A stretch of DNA of 49,750 nucleotides, taken from positions 1 to 49,750 of the forward strand of contig JAUXUR010000034.1 of assembly GCA_030680745.1 (NCBI GenBank), in the 5' to 3' direction. The notes under the pieces are model-generated. The model had not been told where the DNA came from, ran no database searches, and was given only the letters and a program-made list of their open reading frames with translations. Position 1 is the stretch's first letter, and each line of letters begins with the position of its first letter. Source of the stretch: Alphaproteobacteria bacterium (GTDB lineage: Bacteria > Pseudomonadota > Alphaproteobacteria > JAUXUR01). Shown here in pieces: positions 1-7,313 of this stretch. The position numbers and the translations under genes were made by a program.

Positions 1-360
1 TAAAGGCAATCCATTCATATAGGATATAGCTGATTTTTCGTCTGTAACTTGAGTTGTTTGTTTAGGTGTCGTTGCAGCATTTGCTGTAAAATCGGATAAA
101 ATAGTTTTTGAGGTATCTTTTGAAGGATCGATATTTTGAGAAATATTGGTATCATGTGACGCATCTGTTGCCAATGGCTTTGCATTAATATCATTATGAA
201 CAGCCGCATCTAGATGTGGATCAGACGTATTTTGAGCATCGGCAACAGTAGTTGCAATTGCCGCATCAAACATGAATCTTTGCTCTAGCAATCGCATCGT
301 CGTACGAGAAGATAATTTAGATTTTTTGCTATTTTGCAAATTAATAAAATCTTTTGGCAT
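1..360 (-). CDS. N-terminus of LEPR-XLL-type large surface/secreted protein (partial)
   Basis: The frame is open from an ATG at 360 to the window edge, so 120 residues are visible and the C-terminus is missing. An AAAGG box lies seven bases before the ATG; an in-frame ATG at 384 is a less likely start. Residues 22-34 read MRLLEQRFMFDAA, which fits the LEPR-XLL motif (LEPR.xLFDAA) found at the N-terminus of very large repetitive exported proteins in proteobacteria. The rest is T/D/N-rich low-complexity sequence, as expected for a surface adhesin. The gene is read divergently from the TolC-HlyD genes starting at 549, with about 190 AT-rich bases between them that must hold both promoters. I infer that it is the substrate of that export locus. 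The motif is seen; the size and function are inferred. Confidence 0.7.
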   Translation of the reverse strand, partial: MPKDFINLQNSKKSKLSSRTTMRLLEQRFMFDAAIATTVADAQNTSDPHLDAAVHNDINAKPLATDASHDTNISQNIDPSKDTSKTILSDFTANAATTPKQTTQVTDEKSAISYMNGLPL

Positions 361-548
361 CTCAATACCTTTCAAAGAATACATTTATACTATAATTATA
401 CATCTAATTTGTTAGTTTTTTATTAAAAAAGTTATATTTTTATATGTTGTTACATTAATTCTTTATTAAGATTTATGTGATAAAACGCTAGACATGCAAT
501 TAAAAGAAACTTACAATGAATTAAATAAAATAATAATGTGGGAAGACT

Positions 549-2084
549 ATGTTCAGCAAAAAAACCCAATTTGTATCAATCTCTTTTTTAAGCATTTTTT
601 TAGCTTCTTGCTCCTTTCATACAAAACCATTTACGGAAGAAGATAGGCAGAAAAAAGTACTGAGTGATCGTGAAAAAATCAGAGAACATACACCGCGTCC
701 TACAAAACCAATTACATTTTATGAAGCGCTTGCGCGCGGCATTAAATATAATCTAGATCATCGTGTTAAAACATTAGAAGAAGCTTATGCTTTAAATTTA
801 AGCAATATTGCCGATTGGGATATGTTGCCGCCTATTACAACAAGTGCTGGTTATTCTAGACGTAGTAATGTGTTGGCTTCTAATTCGCAATCTGTTGCAA
901 CTGGACAACAATCACTTGAAACATCAACATCAACGGATAATAATCGCCGTTTATTTGATCTAGGTGTTCTATGGAATGTGCTTGATTTTGGTACTGCCTA
1001 TTTTACTGCGCGTCAAAAAAGTGATGAAGCTAAAATTGCGCAATTAAGACGTCAAAAAGTACTTCAAAATATGGCTTTTGATATTCGCAATGCTTATTGG
1101 CGTGCTGTCACAGCTGAACTACTTTTAAAGGAAGTTGATCAAGTCATTGATCTTGGTTATGGTGCTTTAAAAAATGCAAGGCGTCTTGAAAAAGAACGCA
1201 TACAACCATTGCCCATCAGTCTTAATTATCAAAAGATTATCCTAGACGCCATCAGCAAATTGTTTAAACAACGTCGTGAATTAGCAATGGCTAAAGCAGA
1301 GCTTGCTTCCCTTATGAATCTAGAGCCTGGCACACAATTTGAAGTTGAAACAATTCATAAAAAAAAGCTAAATCTTCCAGAAATAAATATTTCTGTAGAT
1401 GCGCTAGAAAATATCGCTTTATTGCATCGCCCAGAAGTATGGGAAGAAGATTATAACAAACGTATCTCTAAAAATGAGATTTATAAATTATATACATCCT
1501 TTTTCCCCGGTATTAATCTTGAAGCAAGACGCAATTATGATAGTAATTCGTTCTTGTACAATCAGTCTTGGACAGACTTTAGTGCAAAACTTGGTTTAAA
1601 TCTTTTCAAGATGTTGGCAACGCCGACCAGATTACGTGCTGAACGTCAAAAAGGATCGGTTATAAGCACAAGACGTTTAGCACTTTCAATGGCAATTCTG
1701 ACGCAAATTCATTTATCGCTTGAACGCTATTCAATCGCTAAAAAAGAATATGTGTTCAGCAAACAAATTGATCGCGTTAATACAAAAATTGCAAGCATTT
1801 CAAAGAGCAAAGTTCAAGCTGAGCTTGAAGACAATTTGAAACTCATTGAAGATAAGGCATCCGAAATTGTTGGGCGCGTCAGACGATATGCTTCTTATAC
1901 AGAGGTTCAAAATGCTTATGGACGATTGATTAATTCTTTGGGTGTTAATCCATTCCCTATGATTATTACAGAAGATTTGGATGAAATGACCAGATTGATT
2001 GAGTCTCATTTAAGTAAAACTGAGCTTAGGCTTGATGAACAAAGTCTTTTATCTTTTACCGTTAATCCCAATACAGCTTCTTAA
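549..2084 (+). CDS. TolC-family outer membrane efflux lipoprotein
   Basis: This 511-residue protein begins with a lipoprotein signal: a hydrophobic stretch ending FLASC, with the modified Cys at about residue 21. The remainder is mainly long amphipathic helices separated by short strand segments (for example the part around FDLGVLWNVLDFGTAYFTARQ), as in TolC-like outer membrane factors, and the length fits that family. It should form the trimeric outer-membrane duct of a secretion or efflux machine. GGGAAG precedes the ATG. The next gene starts 12 bases downstream and codes for a HlyD-like adaptor, so the two are probably co-transcribed and act together. The divergent neighbour carries an export-protein N-terminal motif, which points to protein secretion rather than drug efflux. 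Confidence 0.85.
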   Translation: MFSKKTQFVSISFLSIFLASCSFHTKPFTEEDRQKKVLSDREKIREHTPRPTKPITFYEALARGIKYNLDHRVKTLEEAYALNLSNIADWDMLPPITTSAGYSRRSNVLASNSQSVATGQQSLETSTSTDNNRRLFDLGVLWNVLDFGTAYFTARQKSDEAKIAQLRRQKVLQNMAFDIRNAYWRAVTAELLLKEVDQVIDLGYGALKNARRLEKERIQPLPISLNYQKIILDAISKLFKQRRELAMAKAELASLMNLEPGTQFEVETIHKKKLNLPEINISVDALENIALLHRPEVWEEDYNKRISKNEIYKLYTSFFPGINLEARRNYDSNSFLYNQSWTDFSAKLGLNLFKMLATPTRLRAERQKGSVISTRRLALSMAILTQIHLSLERYSIAKKEYVFSKQIDRVNTKIASISKSKVQAELEDNLKLIEDKASEIVGRVRRYASYTEVQNAYGRLINSLGVNPFPMIITEDLDEMTRLIESHLSKTELRLDEQSLLSFTVNPNTAS

Positions 2085-2096
2085 AAAGGTGACAAA

Positions 2097-2834
2097 ATGC
2101 GCTTTTATGTTCCACTGATTACTTGTATAGCAATTTTAGGCACATTGCCTGCTTTTGCTGAAGAAACACCCGTCAAAGACGCTAAAGAGCTGCGTGCTCT
2201 TGTTATTGCCAAGCGTGAAGCTACCATTTCTGCAGGCATTAATGGTAAAATTGACAAAATGGATGGCGATATTGGTGATCGTCTTAAAAAAGGACAAGTG
2301 ATTGTCAGTTTTAATAATAGTTCTTATCTTGCTGAATATAATAAATCTAAGGCAGATCTTCAAGAAGCTGAAAAAATACATTCAGCTACTCAACAATTGC
2401 GCAAAAGCAATGCAGTGAGCATGATTGAGATTACAAAAGCCGAAGCAGGTCTTGAAAAAGCAAAAGCTGATTTACAGTTAAAACGCTATTATTTGGACGA
2501 ATCTGTCATTCATGCACCTTATGATTGTCGTGTTACGAAAAGATTAACAAATGCACATGAAGTTGTGCCCGTTGGTACAAAACTCGTTTCAATTGTTGGT
2601 GATGAGGCTTTACGCATTCAGGCTTTAGTGCCTTCCTCAATGTATGCCCAATTGAAATTAAAAGATAAAATTTCAATTACACTTGATGAAACAAAGCAAT
2701 CATATGTGGCGTCTATTTCACATATTGGCGCAAAAGTTGATCCTGCCAGCCAATCAATTGAAATAATAGCTGATTTTGATAAATATGATCCAAATGTTAT
2801 TGTGGGGATGAGTGGCGCTGCAAAAATTAACTAA
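2097..2834 (+). CDS. HlyD/RND-type periplasmic adaptor (membrane fusion protein)
   Basis: 245 residues, with a Sec signal peptide (residues 1-21, cleavage after AFA). Two half-lipoyl segments (around GKIDKMDGDIGDRLKKGQVI and the VIHAPYDCRVTKRL part) flank a short coiled-coil hairpin of about 65 residues, then a beta-barrel part ends at the C-terminus. This is the usual order of a membrane fusion protein, but at 245 residues it is short and lacks a long C-terminal domain. It should join the TolC protein encoded 12 bases upstream to an inner-membrane partner. AAGGTGA sits four bases before the ATG. The inner-membrane partner is not next to it; after a 674-base repeat-filled gap come two more HlyD-containing genes on the same strand. 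Confidence 0.85.
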   Translation: MRFYVPLITCIAILGTLPAFAEETPVKDAKELRALVIAKREATISAGINGKIDKMDGDIGDRLKKGQVIVSFNNSSYLAEYNKSKADLQEAEKIHSATQQLRKSNAVSMIEITKAEAGLEKAKADLQLKRYYLDESVIHAPYDCRVTKRLTNAHEVVPVGTKLVSIVGDEALRIQALVPSSMYAQLKLKDKISITLDETKQSYVASISHIGAKVDPASQSIEIIADFDKYDPNVIVGMSGAAKIN

Positions 2835-2951
2835 TGAAGTGTGTTGACAATCGTATAGTCAACTAATGTACGGGACAATTTTTATATTATGTTAAAAATT
2901 TGCCTACACAACTCTTTTGCTTTCCTGAACGCCTTGAAGCAAGGCTTCGAA

Positions 2952-3096
2952 GGCAGATTCAGGATCCAGAAGGAAATACATGCTCGAAAGAGCATGATTC
3001 CTAATTTTTTAACATGTCATGATCTTTGATCATGAGTATTATCTGGACCCTGAATCTGAATTCGAGTCCTTTGGACTCTCATTGGTTCAGGGAAAC
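2952..3096. repeat. Palindromic repeat family D, copy 1
   Basis: This 145-base unit begins GGCAGATTCAGGATCC and ends with a complementary CTGGACCCTGAATC-type arm and TTCAGGGAAAC. Inner palindromes (GCTCGAAAGAGC, ATGATCTTTGATCAT) allow a cruciform or RNA hairpin. A second copy lies about 200 bases downstream. It occupies the gap between the short HlyD gene and the GAF-HlyD gene (2835-3508), where I see no coding sequence. Confidence 0.7.
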
Positions 3097-3152
3097 TGTG
3101 GGTTGTTTGTAGATTTAGCTGAAACTATATTTTGTCCAGTAGATTGATCGAC

Positions 3153-3296
3153 GGTAGATTCAGGATCCAAAAAGAAACACATGCACGTAAGAGCATGACT
3201 CTATTATATTAAAGCATGTCATGTTCTTCGATCATGATTATTCATTGGACCCTGAATTCGTGCTCGAAGCTTTGCTTCTTACCTGTTCAGGGAAAC
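3153..3296. repeat. Palindromic repeat family D, copy 2
   Basis: Same orientation and layout as the unit at 2952: it starts GGTAGATTCAGGATCC, has ATGC...GCATGA and ATGTTCTTCGATCAT inner palindromes, and ends CTGAATTCGTGCTCG...TTCAGGGAAAC. The two copies differ by scattered substitutions, so they were duplicated some time ago. A related single arm (TCCTGGATCC) appears at about 49520 near the transposase start. Confidence 0.7.
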
Positions 3297-3320
3297 AATA
3301 ATGGCGGGCAATTTGGTTAT

Positions 3321-3427
3321 TCTTCTTAAGTCCGCCTTTTTTAGGTGGTGGGAAACGCGCAATGACGTATGGTGGTTGTCATTCTTTTTAGTCTGCCCCA
3401 TCTAGGTAGTAGGAAACGTGCAATGAC
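3321..3427 (+). repeat. Two diverged direct repeats of about 45 bases
   Basis: Copy one (3321-3366) and copy two (3383-3427) share the layout TCTT..TTA(A)GTC(C/T)GCC....TAGGT(G/A)GT(G/A)GGAAACG(C/T)GCAATGAC. They lie about 80 bases before the GAF-HlyD gene. A role as a regulatory site for that gene is possible but unproven; a remnant of a repeat element is as likely. Confidence 0.6.
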
Positions 3428-3508
3428 AAATCTATTAGCCTAATGGATAATACAATAATTTCGAGTTCGTGCTAATTAGGACGTGAGCAAATCGTGAAAG
3501 AATAAAAG

Positions 3509-4885
3509 ATGAGTGACGCCGCACAACAAACACATCATATTGATCGGCAACATTTTGCGCTTGCTTTATTTATTCAGCTTGAACAAGAAAGTCGGCATGT
3601 TAAATCACTTCAAGAGCTTTATTTTTTAATCGCTAATGAAACGAAAAGACTTATACCTTATTACCAAGCTTTTGTTATTAATCATGATTTTTATACAAAA
3701 AAATATGAACTTGTTGCAATTTCAGGTGTTCCTGATTTTGAAAAGCACTCCCCTTATATTCGATGGATCAAAAAAGTTATTGCTGAAATAAGCGCTCAAA
3801 AAGATACTCACAAACCAATCATTATTACTCATGAAAATTTATCTGCCTCAATTTTAGAAGAAGGCAAAGAATGGTTTTTGGGCACTTTCACCTGGATTCC
3901 TTGTGTCGATAGACATCAAAAAATTCAAGGCGGTCTTTTATTAACACGTCTAGATAATAAATGGGAACAAAATGAGATAAGTCTTTTGGAACGGTTAGGC
4001 GATGCATATGCCTTTTCATGGCTTAGTTTACGTGGACATGAAAAAAAAACAAGAAGCATTTTTAGATTTTTACTTAAAAAAACATTCTGGATTATTTTTC
4101 TAATTCTTTTTGTGAGTATTTTTTTTATTCCTGTACCTCAATCTGCTTTAGCGCCTGCTGAAATTACACCCAAAGATCCTTTTATTGTGACGTCCCCCCT
4201 TGATGGTATTATTAAAGAATTTTTAATTGAGCCCAATACAATTGTAACAAAAGGTCAAATTGTTTTAAGATTAGATGATACAAATTTACGTAACAAATTA
4301 GAAGTTGCTAAAAAAAGCTATGATATAGCACTTGCTGATTATACTAAAACACGGCAACAAGCATTTTTGGACGAAAAAAGCAAAGCACAAGTCAATTTAT
4401 TAAAAGCACAAATGGATGAAAAAGCAGCTGAAGTTAATTATAATCAAGAGCTTTTACAACGTGTTGAGGTTAAAGCTGACAAAGACGGCATTGCTATATT
4501 TTCGAATCCTTTTGAATGGATCGGGAAACCTGTTCAAATGGGTGAAAAAATACTTTTAATTGCCGACCCCCAAAAAATTGAATTAAACATAATGTTGCCT
4601 ATTGATGAAGCTATTTCACTTAAAAACGGATCAGATGTTAAACTATTCCTAAACATTGACCCCATTAATCCATTAGAGGCAAGTCTTACTTGGGCAAGTT
4701 ATGAAGCAAAACAAACACCTAATAATATTATGTCGTATCAGGTTAAAGCAGATTTCAAAAACCCAAATGACATTCCACGCATAGGTCTTAAAGGAACGGC
4801 TAAAATATTTGGTGATGATACCACTTTGTTTTATTATGTTTTTAGAAGGCCTATATCATCTTTTAGACGTTTTTTCGGCATATAA
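3509..4885 (+). CDS. GAF-domain / HlyD fusion, inner-membrane adaptor
   Basis: 458 residues. Residues about 25-180 have a GAF-like alpha/beta layout (LYFLIANETKRLIPYYQAFVI, then a strand-rich part ending in a helix around LGDAYAFSWLSL). One membrane span follows at about 190-210 (WIIFLILFVSIFFIPV). The periplasmic part is HlyD-like: a half-lipoyl (SPLDGIIKEFLIEPNTIVTKGQIVLRL), a short coiled coil, a second half-lipoyl (VKADKDGIAIFS) and a beta-barrel. A cytoplasmic GAF domain on a secretion adaptor suggests gating by a small ligand or a protein partner. The start has only a weak GAAAG box. It is on the same strand as the TolC, HlyD and M50-HlyD genes and very probably belongs to the same machine. 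Confidence 0.8.
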   Translation: MSDAAQQTHHIDRQHFALALFIQLEQESRHVKSLQELYFLIANETKRLIPYYQAFVINHDFYTKKYELVAISGVPDFEKHSPYIRWIKKVIAEISAQKDTHKPIIITHENLSASILEEGKEWFLGTFTWIPCVDRHQKIQGGLLLTRLDNKWEQNEISLLERLGDAYAFSWLSLRGHEKKTRSIFRFLLKKTFWIIFLILFVSIFFIPVPQSALAPAEITPKDPFIVTSPLDGIIKEFLIEPNTIVTKGQIVLRLDDTNLRNKLEVAKKSYDIALADYTKTRQQAFLDEKSKAQVNLLKAQMDEKAAEVNYNQELLQRVEVKADKDGIAIFSNPFEWIGKPVQMGEKILLIADPQKIELNIMLPIDEAISLKNGSDVKLFLNIDPINPLEASLTWASYEAKQTPNNIMSYQVKADFKNPNDIPRIGLKGTAKIFGDDTTLFYYVFRRPISSFRRFFGI

Positions 4886-4887
4886 AG

Positions 4888-5002
4888 CTGCCCAGATTAT
4901 GGCCAAATTCGTTGTCATGTATGCGCTTCCGATACTCATGTACTTAAGTACACGCCGTTTCGGTTCTCTCCTTTCCTAGACTTTGCCACATAATCTGGGC
5001 AG
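4888..5002. repeat. Palindromic repeat family A, copy 1
   Basis: The outer arms CTGCCCAGATTATGG (4888-4902) and the reverse complement at 4987-5002 form a 15-16 bp stem. The core holds CTCATGTACTTAAGTACAC and CTTTCCTAGACTTTGCC. Nearly the same core recurs at 42189-42310, where the outer arms differ. It starts two bases after the GAF-HlyD stop codon and may work as a transcript terminator or an RNA-stabilising hairpin. Confidence 0.8.
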
Positions 5003-5030
5003 TTAGTTCAAGGATCTTGTAAGTAGTAAT

Positions 5031-5068
5031 CTTTGACGCCCTCACAGCTTGAAAAAGGAAGGGTAAAA
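5031..5068 (-). repeat. Repeat family E end, directly before the M50-HlyD start
   Basis: The segment TTTGACGCCCTCACAGCTTG, followed by a GAAA/GGGTA-type stretch, closely matches 36827-36860 in front of an unrelated SDR gene and, less closely, 32347-32384 in front of the epimerase gene. It ends directly at the ATG at 5069 and provides the AGGAAGGG ribosome-binding site of that gene. It looks like the terminal repeat of a small element lying against gene starts. Confidence 0.55.
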
Positions 5069-7213
5069 ATGTTTTCGATGCAGCAAAGCCCTATGGAACA
5101 ATTTTTGGGACAGAATTTGCCCAAAATCCGCGCTGATCTCGAAATTTATGATGGTCCAAAAGATATCGATTCAATGCCCAGTTGGACATTGCATGATCCA
5201 TTAAAGCATCTTTTTTTTCGTTTGGGCTGGGTTGAGTTTCAATTTTTAGGTCTTTGGGGCGACAAAAAACCTCAAGAATTATGTGATGAAATTGAAAGCA
5301 AAACAACATTGCATCTTGAACCTGAACAGCTTTTTTATTTTGTTCAATTTCTATCTCAGAATAATTTAACGGAAAGATCTGATCCAGCGCTTAAAGAAAA
5401 ATTTCTTGAATCCCTAGAAAAAAAGAAATCAGGTGTTTTTTGGTCATTGATTAAAAATTATTTATTTTTTAGGATACCGCTCGTTCATCCGTATAATTTT
5501 TTAAAAAAAACATTGCCTTATGTGCAATGGATTTTTACAAAACAATTCCTTTATTTTAGTCTTTCTATGCTTTTTGTTAGTCTTTATCTTATTTTTAGAC
5601 AAATGGATCAATTTATTAATACCTTCATCTATTCATTCACTTTTGAAGGTTTTATTATTTACGGATTCGCCATCATCTTTGCAAAAATTATTCATGAATG
5701 TGGGCATGCTTATACGGCAACTTATTATGGGGTTAAAGTACCCACAATGGGCGTTGCTTTTCTTGTCATGTTTCCTGTGCTTTATACCGATACAACCCAA
5801 ATTTGGAAAGTCTCAAGTAGAAAGGCACGCCTTGCTGTTGGTTCAGCTGGCATGGCTGCAGAATTGTTGCTTGCTATTTACGCGTCGCTTTTGTGGCAAT
5901 TTACACCACCGGGCCCCATTCAAAGCGCTTTCTTTGCCCTTGCAACAGTAACATGGGTATTAACGCTTATTATCAATCTTAGCCCTTTTTTAAGATTTGA
6001 TGGCTATTATCTTTTATCAGATTTTTTAGGTATCGAAAATCTACAAGGGCGATCATTTGGTTTGGCGAAGTGGCAAATGCGCGAATTTATTTTTCATTAT
6101 GATTATCCACCACCTGAATATTTCTCGCCACGTATGCATAAAATTCTTTTAATTTATGCATATTGCACATGGATTTATCGTTTTTTCCTTTTTATAGGGA
6201 TCGCCTTTCTTGTCTATTATTTTTTCTTTAAAGTATTAGGCATTCTTTTAATGCTCGTTGAAGTCATTTGGTTTATTTTACTGCCTATTTTAATAGAACT
6301 CGGAGTATGGTACAAAATGCGTCATAAAAGTAGATGGTCTTTAAGTGGTTTTTTTACTCTATGTCTTTTTATAGGAATAATCACTTTTCTTTTTTATCCT
6401 TTTCAAACAACAATTGATGCGCCTACTTTTGTCTATAATCCAAAAGCAACAACACTTTATCCCGAGATTTCATCACAAATAAAAAAAATACATGTTCAAA
6501 AAGGTGAATATGTCAAAAAAGACCAGCTTCTTCTTGAGCTTTCTTCGTTAGATCTAACATTTTTAAAAAATAAAACGAATGAAAAAATAAAAATACTCAA
6601 ATATCAATTAGAACATCAGTTGTTGGATGAAGCGCGCGCTCAAAACACTAAAGTGCTTGAACAAGAATTTGAAAAAGCAATAACAGAATCAAATGGTTAT
6701 GAAAAACAACTTCAACAAACTTTTATAAAAGCACCTTTTGATGGGTATCTTGCTGAATTTGACGACCACTTAAAAGAAAATCTATGGATTAATCCTAAAT
6801 GGGCTATAGGGATTATCATCAAGCAAGAAAAACCTCTTTACGAAGCTTATGTTCATGAAGAAAATATTGAACAGGTAAAAAAAAGTAATAAAGCAAATTT
6901 TTACCCAGAAAATATTTGGACGCCTTCAATCCCTCTTAAATTAGTAGAATTCGATAAAACAAATACAAATCATCTTAATCGTGCAGAGCTTTCATCTCTT
7001 AATAAAGGAGATATAGCGATTGAAAAAGATGACAAGAACAAAATGGTGCCTACTAAAACTATTTATAAAGCCGTTTTTGAAGCTACTGATTCACAGCCTG
7101 CGCTTGCGCAAACACAACGAGGTACCATTAAAATTGAAAGTGATCCACATAGTATTATGGGCCGTGTTTGGAAAAATGTAGCATCCGTATTTATTCGCGA
7201 AAGTGGGTTTTGA
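5069..7213 (+). CDS. PqqD-like / M50 zinc protease / HlyD fusion membrane protein
   Basis: I chose ATG 5069 (714 residues) because AGGAAGGG stands five bases before it; a TTG at 5033 extends the frame but lacks support. Residues about 30-110 resemble a PqqD-like domain. Membrane spans follow, with the site-2-protease motif HECGH at 209-213 and the second metal motif NLSPFLRFDG at 303-312 (N..P....DG). After more spans to about residue 450 comes a HlyD-like periplasmic part: a half-lipoyl near 458-495, a coiled coil near 500-550, then the second half-lipoyl (FIKAPFDGYLAEF) and a barrel. Zinc ligands are intact, so protease activity is plausible. It takes the place where a type I system would have its ABC exporter. 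Cleavage or gating of the LEPR-XLL protein is my inference. Confidence 0.85.
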   Translation: MFSMQQSPMEQFLGQNLPKIRADLEIYDGPKDIDSMPSWTLHDPLKHLFFRLGWVEFQFLGLWGDKKPQELCDEIESKTTLHLEPEQLFYFVQFLSQNNLTERSDPALKEKFLESLEKKKSGVFWSLIKNYLFFRIPLVHPYNFLKKTLPYVQWIFTKQFLYFSLSMLFVSLYLIFRQMDQFINTFIYSFTFEGFIIYGFAIIFAKIIHECGHAYTATYYGVKVPTMGVAFLVMFPVLYTDTTQIWKVSSRKARLAVGSAGMAAELLLAIYASLLWQFTPPGPIQSAFFALATVTWVLTLIINLSPFLRFDGYYLLSDFLGIENLQGRSFGLAKWQMREFIFHYDYPPPEYFSPRMHKILLIYAYCTWIYRFFLFIGIAFLVYYFFFKVLGILLMLVEVIWFILLPILIELGVWYKMRHKSRWSLSGFFTLCLFIGIITFLFYPFQTTIDAPTFVYNPKATTLYPEISSQIKKIHVQKGEYVKKDQLLLELSSLDLTFLKNKTNEKIKILKYQLEHQLLDEARAQNTKVLEQEFEKAITESNGYEKQLQQTFIKAPFDGYLAEFDDHLKENLWINPKWAIGIIIKQEKPLYEAYVHEENIEQVKKSNKANFYPENIWTPSIPLKLVEFDKTNTNHLNRAELSSLNKGDIAIEKDDKNKMVPTKTIYKAVFEATDSQPALAQTQRGTIKIESDPHSIMGRVWKNVASVFIRESGF

Positions 7214-7245
7214 TGAATATGTTCGAATAATTTGAAAATACTTAA

Positions 7246-7293
7246 GGGGAGGGTTATCGCTCCCCTCCTACGCCCAGCGGATTGACCACTGGG
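7246..7293. terminator. Two hairpins between convergent genes
   Basis: GGGGAG...CTCCCC (7246-7265) and CCCAG...CTGGG (7273-7293) lie between the M50-HlyD gene and the convergent hydrolase gene. A T-run is weak on either strand, so a bidirectional terminator is plausible but not certain. Confidence 0.4.
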
Positions 7294-7313
7294 TCAAAAA
7301 ACCTTTAGTTTCT

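Noticed and set aside
15..209. 64-codon frame on the minus strand at the window start
   Set aside because: It is an out-of-frame shadow of the longer frame from 360 to the window edge, which has the LEPR-XLL motif and a ribosome-binding site.
2952..3427. CRISPR array
   Set aside because: The repeats are long, palindromic, diverged and only two in number, without regular spacers; no cas gene is present.
5520..5951. 143-codon frame inside the M50-HlyD gene
   Set aside because: Different frame of a gene with clear zinc-protease motifs; no start signal and no family resemblance.
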